Source of the DNA: Trichoplax adhaerens
Lineage: Eukaryota; Placozoa; Uniplacotomia; Trichoplacea; Trichoplacidae
Direction: 5' to 3'
DNA: 64,000 nucleotides
NCBI RefSeq assembly: GCF_000150275.1
Contig: NW_002060950.1
Coordinates: 2,220,106-2,284,105 of the forward strand
Shown: positions 45,601-59,196 of the stretch, in pieces
How positions within the stretch are numbered: position 1 is the stretch's first letter
How the letters are laid out: every line of letters begins with the position of its first letter
Notes under the pieces: model-generated
Seen by the model: the letters and a program-made list of their open reading frames with translations, nothing else
Database searches by the model: none
Told to the model about the DNA's origin: nothing
Position numbers and translations under genes: made by a program

Positions 45601-48600
45601 ATGCCGTTCTATCAGTAGTTCCTCAAACCTGCAATGAAATCCCATCTTCATTTCTAAATGAAAGCTTCACTACTGGCGATCAGCATTGCAATTTAACACT
45701 ATTGTGGTGCGTTGCGTCTGAAAATATAGGATTAGCTATTACTTAAATTCATTAAGCATAACTAATACAAATGGTTCTAGATTTTAATGGTGGTATACAA
45801 ACTGTCTTCTGACAAAGGAGCAAATATACCTCAGTTTACTCTCTCGCAAGTGATATCAGAGCTAATAAATGTTCATGCTACGTGTACTGTATATTGTAAA
45901 ATTAGTGATGCAGTGAAATACCTGACTTACCTTTTACTGTCCACGATATTATTAGAATTAGTTTTACGTTATTCTAGGTGATTGCACTGGAGAAATATGA
46001 CTACATATAGTATATGCATTTAGCGAGAGCACATTGTACTGTAACAGATACATATGGCTCTAGAATTTTAATATCAATATACTGTCCATATTAGAGAGCG
46101 GAAAAAGACTGTAACAATTCTCTTGTTAACTTACATTTTAGGGCTCGAGACAATGGAATTATTGCTACTACACCATTATCCTTAGTAAGTCGCAAGATTA
46201 TATCAGCATATTTTGTGCTACTCTATAATCATATTCTATACCTGTTCTTGTTAGAACTAATTTTTAAGATCTTTTAAGTACGCTAGCAGTGAATTAGATT
46301 TCAACTTTAAGATTTTTATCGAGTTTCTTCGTTGACTTATTCTTCATTTTTCATGTATAATTTATTCTGAGAATAACCTTTCAAAATAGCTATAGCTAAG
46401 CATACGTAACTGCTAGCATAGATTATTATTCATTTGGTCTTCATTCTTGACGAGATTCCATCACTAATAAATTTTCAATTTTTAACTAGCTTTAATGCTG
46501 GCAATAATTTTTCAACTTTATTTAAGTACTTCTATGTAAAATTTTTCATTTGATTACAATCTTAGTGGATTGTGTTTATCAACATATTTCTCCTTTATTA
46601 AAGCATTCGTACAAGGAAGAGTTTTACAATAGTTGATCAATTATAGACGTCATGCTCATGCTTACCGTTCAATTTCTTTCTATTTCAATTACCTAGATTT
46701 TATATCAAAATTATCCTCAATTTCGATGGGCTGCTGTTTTGGTTGTTCTTTTTGTGTTTATGACCACAATTATATCTTATCTGACGGCAGGATTACCATT
46801 GATGACCTTAAGTAATTGCTTTCATTTTATGGATAATTGATGTAACTACTGTAATGAATATTTGGATTGATTTAAATAAACTGCTATAATGACTATATTA
46901 ATAATATGATTGCAAGAAACTCTCATTATTATATTTCAGAAAGAAATAGTAGTATTCTTTTAATTGTTTGATAGGTAACAAATTTATCCTTTCTAATGAT
47001 ATAGTTACTGGTATAAATGAAAGTTTTTGGAAGAAGTATACATCTTTAGTGCAGAAAACGCAAGAACAAAGTGATGAAGATTTATTAACCAATTCCGCCG
47101 CCGAGCGACAACGCGTTTGGATGTGGTAGGGATTATCATTGTTGATATTATGATTGGCTATAGCCACCAATTAGCTCAGTATCTGAAGCTTTAATTAGAA
47201 CTGTGCCAGTGTACATGATTTAGGAATACTAACTAATATTACTGTATGAAGTCTTAAAAAATCTGTTAGTACACTTATATCTATGCTAAGGGAAACGATT
47301 GATTAGGACAGTGCAGCAGTTTCGATGATTACTTCAGTGCTAATGTTTTAAATTTTTGAATAATCTCTAATGTAACATCCCTGAGTACGTATCTCTAAAC
47401 TATATAAACTATCCTCCAGGGTTTTAGGCTATAATGGTCTTAAATTACTCATACCAATATAGATGACTACGAGTTTCATTGGAGCAAAATATGCAGCGAT
47501 TATTGTGCACTGTAATATTTATGTATTTAATTCGATAAAATTAGTTTGGCATGTTGCTCTAATGCAAAGAATGGAATAAGCTTAAAAACTGCGCACGTGC
47601 TTATTTCTGTTCCTGTCATCTGATATAAAGGAATAAACTTTAGTTTTTCAGAAGTGTTCCTTCAAATTTTGGTATTTCTGGCTATTTATTTAATTTGTCA
47701 CTTTGGTGTTCATGTAAGGATAACATTCGATATTTAAAAACAGTATTAATGCTAATTGAAGACAATTACGGATTGTCGTGTACTTAGTTCATGGTACTCT
47801 TCCTCTATGAATGTCTAATTTTAACCAATCTTTCTTGAAAATTACCAGTAATTATATCAATATTAACTGCGGATCGATTGCTACTTGTTTCTGAGATTTA
47901 TCTGTTTGGAATGAGCTTTTATGTTAATTAAATTGGAAAATAACATAAGAACTTTTTAGGAAATTATAGTTTTCCGCTTGTTTGTAATTATCCGTTTTGT
48001 ACAATTGTCTAATATGGTTATCTGATTATATATCATTATGTTTAATATGTAAAATTTTGATAAATCATAAATATTAATGCGGGATTCAATCGTGGATGGA
48101 TTTGACTACTTTTATCAGAGCTTTCCGTTATACTAATTTACTTCTAAAACTTTCTGATGATCAGTAATTTACTTCAGTTCAAAGTTCAAGAAAAATCAAC
48201 AGATTGATTTTATCCTCTTCTACATGTGTTAAAATATAACTGTAAAATATAATTCAATTATTATTTGACAGCATCATTATGTCTAACTGAAATTTATTTG
48301 ATTTTGATTTATTGATTAGAATTTTTATAACTTTGCCAATTACGCTTCTGCCTTAACATCTCTCCTATTTAATGGGTTATTTATTCCGATTTTATTCTAT
48401 TATGCAAACAGCTCCAAGCTAGGGTATGTTTAACTGGTACATTTTAAGTAAGAAATTTATTAAGCTGTTCTCAGACAGACTATTGTTGGTGAAATAAGAC
48501 TCTATTAATAATACAAGGTTTATGCTATTAATTATCCATTTGTCTTTGTGTCTAGTACACAAGCGTGATATATCGTAATTGTTAATATCTTTGATTTTAG

Positions 48601-48724
48601 TGAAGTTGAAGTTCCACTAGCGGTGCCTGGCTGGCTACGATTCGGAGCACTTGCACTAATGCTAATCTACTTTTTTATGACTATTATTGATATTTTAATG
48701 ATAGCCAAAGTAATCAAAGTCTAG
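42610..48724 (+). CDS. Multi-pass membrane protein of unrecognised family, array copy 2
   Basis: Paralog of the genes at 34598-41095 and 50727-59196, with the same 16 exons and phases; joins in frame to 516 aa. Family landmarks are present: QGYTLL, MPNSIAHTGIRPF, NFHLISEMFLP, LSGSQ, FIWIGASLLIF, NPIHSSWEYGASPLL, GGTARLMPYL, FERKS, the loop VVPQTC...HCNLTLLW, YLTAGLPL, the loop before the last segments (QEQSDEDLL), YLICHFGVH and a final IAKVIKV. Exon 1 is Cys/Gln-rich (CFQCWQ) and differs most between copies. No stop or frameshift interrupts it, so it should be functional. Exons: 42610-42724, 43069-43110, 43577-43650, 43758-43835, 44075-44214, 44352-44417, 44671-44794, 45131-45289, 45393-45457, 45596-45706, 46142-46184, 46697-46811, 47005-47125, 47644-47713, 48320-48423, 48601-48724. 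Confidence 0.85.
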
Positions 48725-50726
48725 CTACCGTTTATGGCTGGTTACAGTATCAACAGGAAGAATTTCAGATTTTAACCTACTATTTGTTAATCTTAGTTCA
48801 CCGCTAGACAATTTCGTAATGGCTAAGAATTTTGCAATGGAAAGAGACTTTAGCATTCATTTTTAAGAACAAATTATTGTGGAATTTAGTCATTTATTGC
48901 TGAATCTATAAACATTAAAATATCCTATTACGGAAATTGAGATATACGTATATCAGCTATATTCGATATTTTTCTCTTTTACCGGACTTGAAAGAATCGT
49001 TTGCCACAAAATGGACATATCATATAATAGTTATTGGCTGATTGCTTGCTGGATCTATACGAACTAAGCAAACTTTTCTACTAATTATTTGTCAAATATT
49101 TAATAAGTCGTTATTTTCTGGACCATAAGAGGGTAAAACACCGTTGGATGGCGTAAAACTATATCAAATTTGTGACTATTTGTTGCGAGAATCCTATTTA
49201 TCAGCTATATACGTTATGGTTTATCTTTCTAAGTCTGAAAGAATTGACTTTGACAACTAGTATAAGCTTAAATCTACTATAAGCTATTTGCTACTAGATC
49301 TATAAAATGTAAACCATGTTTATACTGTAATATATGCAAGTTCTATCTATTATTACTACTGGGCTAGGAAAAACTAACAAATTTATTAATTGGTATTACC
49401 TTCGATTTGCAAATGGGCTATTTGCTACTAGGATTACAAGTAATAATCGTTGAACCGAGGTACTGCTAGTAGTAAGTTACAAATTGCAGGTATTATCTCT
49501 CTACAGTAATCTTATAAGAAACTGTAGCAGAAACTGATGGTGGGTTAATCTATGCCAGTTATAAAATATTCTGTTCGTGATAAATTTTGGGATTACTAAA
49601 TACTTGCATTAATCATCAGATGCTATTTACCGGCTTCGAAGGAAATAAAAATGTATTTGCTAAAAATTTCTATCTAATTTTAAGTATTAAGATTGTATTT
49701 TATCAATCACAAGAACTATGAGCAGTGCAGAGTATTATGGACTACTAAATGTATCGTAAGATAAATACAGAAAAGACACTACCGTTAATCATACTGAACA
49801 TGGCTTATAGTCTACAATTGCAACACTAAGTTACTTTACAATAGTATAAAGATTGTCATGAAATAATTGTACTGGAAAGTAGAATTTAGGCACGATCCTG
49901 AAATGATTTATCTTTGATCAACAGAAGGATAATATAGGATGAGAATGATTCAATTTTTATCGCAAAGTTATGTAGCCTTGGCTCAATTTATAAACCAGCA
50001 GATGCTTACGATTTTTGTTCTAGCCATGCTTATGTATTTATATTTCATTGCTAAATAAGGTTAAAGTTAGAATAGAAATAATTCAGTTATCTACAAAATC
50101 GAAATAAATTAAAGTTTTCCGTAGATGCTTAAAATTAATTAAGAGAGAACAGCATATTCAGCTTGAAGCTATTGAATGTCTGTAGATTTCAAATGAATGT
50201 CGGTAATAAAGAGCGAGAGGGGAAATCAAGGGAATTCAAAAGACAATAGGAGGCATAATGCCTTCTTAGCAGAAGAATTCCCAACAGGATTAATGAATTT
50301 GTATGTATGGATCTTATTGGATTCTTACGAGAAAAAAACTAATCGATAACGAAATATCGGATCCCGTTTCAAGAAAAAATTGATGATTTTTAGAGGTACT
50401 TAAAACGTTTGAGTATCTAATTACATGGGTTTCCATCACGGTTAAAAATTGTGGATAAAAATTATTGCTTGGCTTTGAAAATTATCTAGTAGAGAGGTAA
50501 TAATACCGCATATAGCTTTAAACTTTTGCGTTCATTATGGTTTAAAGAGGAAGACTACATTATGTCATCCAGTAGATTATACTTGCTGCTTTCATTCATA
50601 ATACTAACTAACGGCTAATATTTAGATTTAGAATAGATTTTAGGCACTGTTTGATATGAAACTACGATGCTTTAACCAACATTCAATCTCAATTGAACGT
50701 GACTAGACAATCAGGATAATTTGAGT
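48725..50726. other. Spacer between array copies 2 and 3
   Basis: About 2 kb without a supportable coding segment. A short motif resembling CTATTTGCTACTAG occurs near 49284 and again near 49418 with different flanks, too little to define a repeat. The promoter of copy 3 should lie at the right end. Confidence 0.45.
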
Positions 50727-53700
50727 ATGGAAAAATTGAAGAATGATAGCACATCAACTCAAAATAATCGATGGATGACCTTGTGGATGCGCTTTAAAAA
50801 TTTTCTATATTATTTAAGAATTTGTAAGTTTTCAACTACCCTGTTTATCGTGATAAATTTTGTATGATCTCAAAGATAGATAAATGATAATTGTACATAA
50901 TCGTGAAATTATTCATATATTAAAATTACTAAAATAGATCTACTTCTGGCTATAGATCATGGAAGTATCTCCATATGAGCTATTTACTATCTCTCTCTTT
51001 TATAATAACTTGGAAAAGATTAATTTTTCATGTCTAAGTCATTAAATCCGACAATAATTAAAGCAAAAACTACAGTACTGTGTGCTTATTTTCACTTTAG
51101 TGTTACAGATGTATAGTATGCTTTTTCAAATGCAGTAAGTATTAGATATGTTTATTTGATGGGAAAGTTGACAGAATTATTTAATTATTTTATGCCACGT
51201 TTATTTTATCGATCGGTTTGCATAATTTAGTCAAGACATCGAGACAATCGTGTATATCAATAGTAAAGTCTATACGCGATAAAGTAACTGCTTGTATTAC
51301 ATATTATCATAAAATAGCTCTGCAACAAGATAACGCAATGTACGATCAATAAGTCAATTCCTTGAACTACGTATCAAGGAACGATATTTGCACTATCAGG
51401 AACACTTTTGTTCTACTAGTAGACTACACAAAGACTTAGACGCTTCGTATTTTACGTTAAACACCAAGTTTAAGAATCCACTTAATTACATGATATACTG
51501 CATTTATATACTCTTCCTCGACAGTTCATGAGTCATAGTTAGTACGATTAACTTTGGAATCATTCACTGAATTAGACATAATTTTAGCTACTGCTCTCTA
51601 ATGCAGACAACAGTATTTACGAACATAGACATCTGATGACTAATACAGAATAGTCAGATTACGGTATGTTATATTACGGGACATTTCCACAATAATTTAC
51701 AATCTGCCGTAAGTAAGTTACAATCACAATGATTCGAACTATAGTTAGATAATTTGCATTCCCTAATATAACTATTAATTTCAGTATATTTATATATGTC
51801 ACTGTCATAAAAAGCTAGTACTATATTAAAACACAGTATATCCAGATTAGAAATTAACTAAATAAGGATAGGCTAGCAAAATTATCCAACATAGATATTT
51901 CTACTCTAATACAGTATTAAACACTGTCACACTTCGTAGATAGAATCATCATTCAAAAGTCACAGAAAATAGCTAATATCAAGAGAGAATTAGAAAAAAT
52001 TATAGATGGATGTAGAATTACTAATTTACGACTAGCTATCATAAAATCAATCTAAAGTCTGATGACTGTTAGTTCTGATTTCCTTTCTATGTTTGCTCTA
52101 GTTGATTTTGTTAAAAGTTTATCTTGGTAAATTCTTGATTAGCAATGATTACGATAAAATTTTCTTTTCTAGTGTAATTCTGTTTATAATAATTAGTAGA
52201 CAAACTTATTATATCTAAGATGGAAGATATCCAGTCATTAATAATTTATCACTACTACAGGATTGATATGTATTTAAACACGCCAAATATTTGTAATAAT
52301 AATTTTCCGTTCTTTTATATGCCATACCTCACAGATTTTATTTGCATTGCTTATATGCAAGGTTGCTCATTCCTTGGTAAGTAGCATAGTTGTAATTGAA
52401 GATAACTGTTGATAAAAATCAAGTATTGGGCATTATTTTGTCTAGATGGATTACCTTTGATTTATCAATTTGATATTTGTAGCTTTTATTGGATAATTTA
52501 AGTGTCTGACTTAAAAAAATCTATATTAAATGATTTTAGTTCAATTGATTTACAGTGTGATCTGTATTGGATGATTGATTAATAATCTATTTTTAATGAT
52601 TTTGATTGATTAATTCATAGTATATGTTGGACGATTTAGTTGAATAGTGAACAATAATCCCTAATCTTAATGCATTATATAAACAATCGCAAGAAATATT
52701 ACATTTTTAGTTCATTAACCAGGTATTAAACTAGAAACACTTACAGCTTATCATGTAGTACTGTATCTTGTAATCTTGGAAATATAATTTGTTATCTGCT
52801 AGATCTAGGTACTTAATGTTAATTAGTAAACTTAACTGTTTGGCAAGATTTGACAGCTGTAGTTGATTTACTGAATAAAACCCTGAAATTGTATTTCTTA
52901 TACTTACTAAAAATGAAAAGTTGAGATTAGAATGTAAATAACAGTTTCACCTTGTTTCTTTCAGCATTACCAAATAGCATAGCTAATACTGGTATAAAGC
53001 CATTTATTGGTGTCTATTTCATAGCGTTAGTTGTAGAGGTAAGATGAATACGGTAGCTTGACCTATCATATGAAAATGAGATGATCAAATTATCCAATAT
53101 AGATTTCAACTTATTTACATAATAGCAACGAACTATATTCATAATCTATCTGTATCAAATATTTTATATGCCTTCTCGATTCCAAAAGATTCCGTTAACC
53201 TTCTTGGTCTTGGTAATCATACAAAAAGCTGCAGTATTAAGAAAAAGTGGTCGATTATATGCCAAGGTAATAATCTATTTTAGCACTTCTATGTTTTCAA
53301 TTCAAGTATCCAAAATCCGTGGGCTATCAAGATGAAGCACTACTGACCTAAATGGAATATTGAATATGCTTAAACTTGCAAGCAAAGACCTTAATTTACA
53401 TTTTATAATGTTTTGGCATTGATTATTTGCGTTACTGTATTCAATGTCGTGATATAATGAATTTAAATTATTTGAATTTCATTAGATTATACTGATGTTG
53501 CTACATTAATAACTAATAAAAATCGTCTAATAAATTTCTATAAAATATCCGATAATACAGTTACTTTTTCATATACTGTGTAAATAACAGCTGAAGCAAC
53601 TTAATGCCGATAATAGCGAGGATGATGATATTGATAGTGATGCTAAAGGCAGCGAGAACGAGAAGAAATTCAACGATACGGAAATTAATTTTCATCTACT

Positions 53701-56700
53701 TTCTGAGTCTTTTCTACCATGGTTTCTACAAATTGCTTTCGATGCCCTATGCTTCGGCTTGCTGTAAGTAGATGAAATGAATTAAAACCAATACATACCG
53801 TGAACTTGGATGGTATTGAATTGAGTTAGATTGATTGTATCTGAGTAAGATTCTGTTTTATAATGCAATGACGTTTAGATTTAATGCAGAAATTGCTAAT
53901 GCCTTGTCGGGTAGTCAAGTTTTTGGTCATCTTCTTAGAATAAAGTAAGCTATCTGGGATTACAGATTTTCATCCCTGTTTATAATTATAGCTAAGTTAT
54001 TTTTACAATAATAAAGATTTTAAATTTTCTTGCATCAGATGTTGATAGCAAATTCAGCGTATTGACTTTCAATTTATAGGTTAATCTCATCCTAATTGTT
54101 ATTTTATTTGTTACTGCTTTCAGATTTAAGAATATTTTAGCACTCTTTGTTTGGATTGAAGTATTTCTACTGATTTTTGCTCGAAGACTTTTAAATCTTG
54201 TAATTCCGATAGCATCTTTAGTTAGATGTATTATATTACTAATAATGGTAAGTTAACTGACTTACAAGTACATCTATTAATCTAGATAATATTCAACGAT
54301 ATATTAGTGACCTGTCTCTGCTAAATTCAATCTAATTATTTTTAAGCTAAGATTAAGATCTTCAGTTCAGTTTGGGGTAGTTTACAACCGAAACTAAGGT
54401 CTTTGCTTTAAATTTTTATTATTCATACTGTAGCTATTGAAAGGCTTCCATATTTTAATTTAAATTAATAGTAGAGAAAATTTCCTGTAGCTAATAAATC
54501 TGGATTGTTAACAAGTAAGATTCAAGTCTCTCAGTTAAACTTAGATGGTTTGATAACTTACAATACCATTTTTATTACATTTAGTCATTATTAACTTAAT
54601 TTTTGCTCTTTCTATTGAAGTAGACAATTAATAAATTAACAATAGTATCATATTAAATTTATATCATTGATATTGAAGAAAGTAATTTCCAGATAATTCA
54701 AACCCTTAATAATCAACATCATGGCTTTTTGAATAGTAGATTGAAATTGATCATTAATCCTACTATTTAAATATTTACGGTCTATTGCGTAAAATTAGAT
54801 CATTAATTATCTATAATGATATGATCTTTAACATAATATTAATCATTTATAGCTAAACTCAAGATATTTTCTTTAATTTTAACAAATAAAAGCCGACATG
54901 ATCGTCGCTCTAGTAAGCCAAATTTTTGCTAATACCTTAATTAAAACGACAACCTGCATTTTAGAAAGTAAACAAAGATCAAAGGCCGCTAATATGTACA
55001 TATCTAATGTTTCATTTTTTTAAATTAGTTCGTAATGGATAGTTTATTTATACATTAAGTCTCAATTGTATAAATTAACTTTTCGTGAAGCAGTAAAATG
55101 TAGCTTTAACGAAATTTATTCGAGTGCCAGTTTTAGTATTTGATTAAGGATACTAATATCGATATAAATACTTCATATTTCATTATTTGAGAGCACTGTT
55201 CATTTCTTCATCGTTTATAGATAATTATTTGTTTTATCGTTGGTCATTCTGTACATCATCCGATCCACAATAGTTGGCAGCGTATATCATCTCCGTTCCT
55301 AATTTGTCTAGTTTCAATAGGAGGAATGGCTAGAATAATGCCATACTTGGCTAACTTTGTGCCGTTCGAAAGGAAAAATGTATATTAAATTACATAAAAA
55401 ATTCTTCTAATCAGCAATGTATAGATTATCTTCTCACTTTGGATTATTTTTTATAAATTAGCTTATGTATTTGATTTTAACAACCGCGTTGGCTCAATGC
55501 TCTGTTGCACTCTTTAATATATTATGGTAAGATGAACTGTTACATCAGTAACTGTTATGCTTGCATTAAATTGAAAATATCAGCGGACGATTTTACAATG
55601 AATAGAACCTAGATTAAAAATGTTGCCTTAATTGGTATTTCCAACACTATTAAGATTACCAATATATATTTATAGAGGGTTACTGAAGAATCAATTACCG
55701 AATTAATTTTAAATTGATACCTATGGGATTACTGTATGCTCGTCTTTCTAGGGTTTATGCAGTTGTATCAGTAGTACCTCAAACTTGTCATGATATTCCT
55801 AGTACCTTTATGATTCAAAATTTAACAACGGAAAATTCACACTGCGATCTGACTTTGTTATGGTAAGACATACGGACCAACAATATTTAAGTTATATCGA
55901 TTATGAGTGAACTTGTTTGTATTAATGCAAATAATCTGAAAACATTTACTTATTTTCTACTATTTATCACTTTAACCTGGCTGCAACTAGGGGGAAAAAT
56001 CATGGCGAAATAGCTACTAATCCGTTAGTCAAAGTAAGCTAATTAATACTAGTAGCATAAGTGTATTTTACTTAATTATGGCGGAGCAATACCTATAATT
56101 ATAAATCTACTTGTGTTCTTGATAATAAAGGCATTAAATTTTTGTTTTAAAATTGCATTTTGCTATTTGTCTTAGCTAAGTGCTAATGTTCATACTGCAA
56201 GTAGTAAAAGATTTAATAGCTAGATCTTTTCAACAATAGTTATATTATCTGTTTATTTAAGCGTATATGATATTCACCATGATTATCCCTAATTTCATAT
56301 GGTCGTATCGATAATATTGTTGATTCTAGTGATACTACATACTGTTTAATCAAGAAAGTAGCATTACTTAATACTTATAATTCATCTGATCCAATTTAGA
56401 TATTGACCATATATTACGTTCAATATAAATGGGTTGCGTCTGTTGTAATCGGCTGCCTAGTATTATCTACTCCAATGTCTTTTCTGGCAAACGGAATGCC
56501 ATTAATAACATTAGGTAATTTCTTCATTCTTGTTTATTTTTTAGCTATAAATTATGTCATTCACCACGTATATTTGTAATTATATAAGCATTATATTAGC
56601 TTGTACTCCATATTCTTATTTGCTATAATACGCAGTTATCGTCTATACGCGTTATAGCCATGATTGTGGCATGTTTTGGTAAAGTATTATGATCATAATG

Positions 56701-59196
56701 AATGATTTAATTCATTGGATATATGTTATTGCCATTGTTTTATAATGCATTTTCTGTATTACTATAATTTTTTGAAATAACATTGATCATTGACCATGTA
56801 GTTATCGTTGTGGTGATAGCCTTGTCTTGAATTTTTACTGCTGTTGCGCTCCTTAAGTAAATTTGGACGAATAATAGGCCATGACTGCAGTGAATTGTTG
56901 AATACTCTTGATTGTTATTAGTTGGAATTAACGATGAGATACACTTTATGGTTAAAACAGTAATCTGACTTCAACTTAGCTACTAATTTTTATGATAAAG
57001 AATAGTTTTTGGATAGGCTTTGTCGGGTAATTTTAGCTTATTCTTCAAGCTCTTTTATACTATGCTATGATTACCTTAAATTTCGTTTCATCGTAATATT
57101 TGCAATCTATTTCAAAATTTTTAGCTTATTCAAAAGCATAGAGCAATGCATTAATGGTTATTTTTAATTCTTATACACGTTTATAATATACTTTATTTCA
57201 TTGACATGGATTCAGCAAGTGGCATTAATGAGGGAATATGGCATCACTTTTTACCTGATGAACCTGTAGTGATATCAGAAGACAATCAACAAGTCGCAAA
57301 AAATTCGTCGAATAAGAAAAAACGTAACTTTCGTTTATGCATGCGGTAAAATCAACATGTAGCTAATTCAGTATTTACATATATATAACCTATCCCTCAG
57401 GCTAAAAGTATGACAATACTTAGGCTTATTGAATGTACATTGATCTAGATTATCGGAAATTCTACTTCAAGTGATTATATTTACTGCCCTTTATTTGATT
57501 TGCCTATTTTGTCCTCAGGTTTGATACATTGAACTTTATTAGGCATTATTTAATACTATAAAGATTATTAGATAAAGAAAGAAGCTAGTATAAGGTCCAA
57601 TATAAAGATAGCTTTACTTTATTCTCTGATTGCAAATAGGCATTTTACATCTTCGCCAATTATGGTGCTTCATTAGCAAGTTTCCTATACAGTGGTATTT
57701 TCATTCCGATTCTCTTTTACATTGCTACAAGCAAAAAATATGAGTAAGTTAATATTTACCCTTTATCTAGTTCTATTACTTCTATTCTGTCATATATCGA
57801 AGCTTTTCACCTAGTAGCCGTCGGACATCCTACGATATTTTTGTATTTCCGCTTAAAGCATATTTTTAAATCTGTCGTACGATCAAGTTATGAGTAGAAA
57901 TTAAGCATTATTTATAATCAGGAAGGACATTATAAAATTATTCCAAAATAATTTTAAATTAATTAGCTAAGATGCTACTAAGAGCAGAGAGTATTATATT
58001 AAATATAAATGGTTTAACAACTTAAGGCTTCTTTCAGGAAGAAGCATGAAAGATCTTGCTAGTATTATATGAATATTAGGAGGAAATATGGTTTTCTATT
58101 AATATATAAACATTTAGAAGTCATTTAGCTCTATTGCACGGGCATAAATTTCCTAAGCTTGCCTGTCTAGTAGTCAATTTTAGAAGTAATAGCGATAACG
58201 GGAAGGGAGAGAAGTGAATCACTAATTAAAAAGTATCTATTTAAGATATTGTTTAATGTCATTAAATTTGCATTTACATATTTTTCAGGCTTACTTTCTG
58301 TAGCATAATAAAGTAGTCTTAATAACATTAGTGATGAAGTAGAACATCGTGGCATATCGTTTCCTTCTTACTATCAACGTAATTTACTTGAAGGATACGG
58401 CTATACTGGAGAAAAAAAACGTTAGGATACTAGCAGTTCTGACAGTTTACAGAATATTTAAAAAAAATACCACTTGAAAACATACTACACGAATATAATT
58501 TAGAACTATTCTAGGAAATTCCTCTTTTTTCCTATACTGACAGCTAGCCCCGATAACTAAACGTATTTGCGATATGTTAAAAATAGAATTAGCTTTATGA
58601 AAGCTAACTTTTTATGGAAGAGCCGTTCAAGGTATTAACCTTAACACTATTGAATTACCAATATCAATTTAATATGCAACTATCCGAGAGAGTTGTCCGG
58701 TGGCAAATATGAGGGAGGAGAAAGAGGAATTGTTCGTATACTGTTTTAAACAAATATGGCCAATTAATCATTGTAATCTTTTTACCTCTCTACCAATGAG
58801 GAGTCAGATCGCGACGTGCCGAAGTCTTGTAAAATTATAATCTATTTTAAAAATAAAATTAAGAAAATTCCTGAAAATATTTCATTTCATGCAATTTAAA
58901 TAAATACCAGTGATGATTTCTATAATTTAAATGTGGTTATAAATTTTATTATGCTGCTAGTTCATATGGAATAACAGGAAAATTTACGCAACTGTTTAAT
59001 ATGTACTATGCCTCCAGAATGACCAAATTCTTGAATATTCTTATTAGAACTATATTTTTACCTTGTTATTAGTGATATTGAGATTCCTCTGCCTGTGTCG
59101 TCTATGTTTCGCTATGTTGCGTCAATTTTGATGGTATTTTATGTGGCTATGGCTGTGGTTGCTATATTGGTTACAGTGAAAGTAATTCCTGATTAG
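50727..59196 (+). CDS. Multi-pass membrane protein of unrecognised family, array copy 3
   Basis: Third tandem paralog; 16 exons joining in frame to 524 aa. Landmarks: LPNSIANTGIKPF, an acidic loop enlarged by 11 codons compared with the other copies (SEDDDIDSDAKGSENEKK), LSESFLPWFLQ, LSGSQ, VWIEVFLLIFAR, HHPIHNSW, GGMARIMPYL, FERKN, the loop VVPQTC...HCDLTLLW with sequon NLT, MPLITL, a basic segment before the last three helices (NSSNKKKRNFR), YLICLFCPQ and a final VKVIPD. Long introns after exon 1 (about 1.5 kb) and exon 15 (about 1.3 kb) make it the longest copy. Exons: 50727-50823, 52335-52376, 52965-53038, 53189-53266, 53591-53763, 53879-53944, 54124-54247, 55221-55379, 55462-55526, 55752-55862, 55991-56033, 56400-56514, 57216-57345, 57449-57518, 57640-57743, 59073-59196. 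Confidence 0.85.

Noticed and set aside
46898-47170. 90-codon minus-strand frame
   Set aside because: It lies antisense to exon 13 of array copy 2 and has no family features of its own.
34598-59196. Array genes as GPCRs or insect-type gustatory receptors
   Set aside because: Too many hydrophobic segments (about 10-11), no DRY or NPxxY motif and no C-terminal TYhhhhhQF motif.
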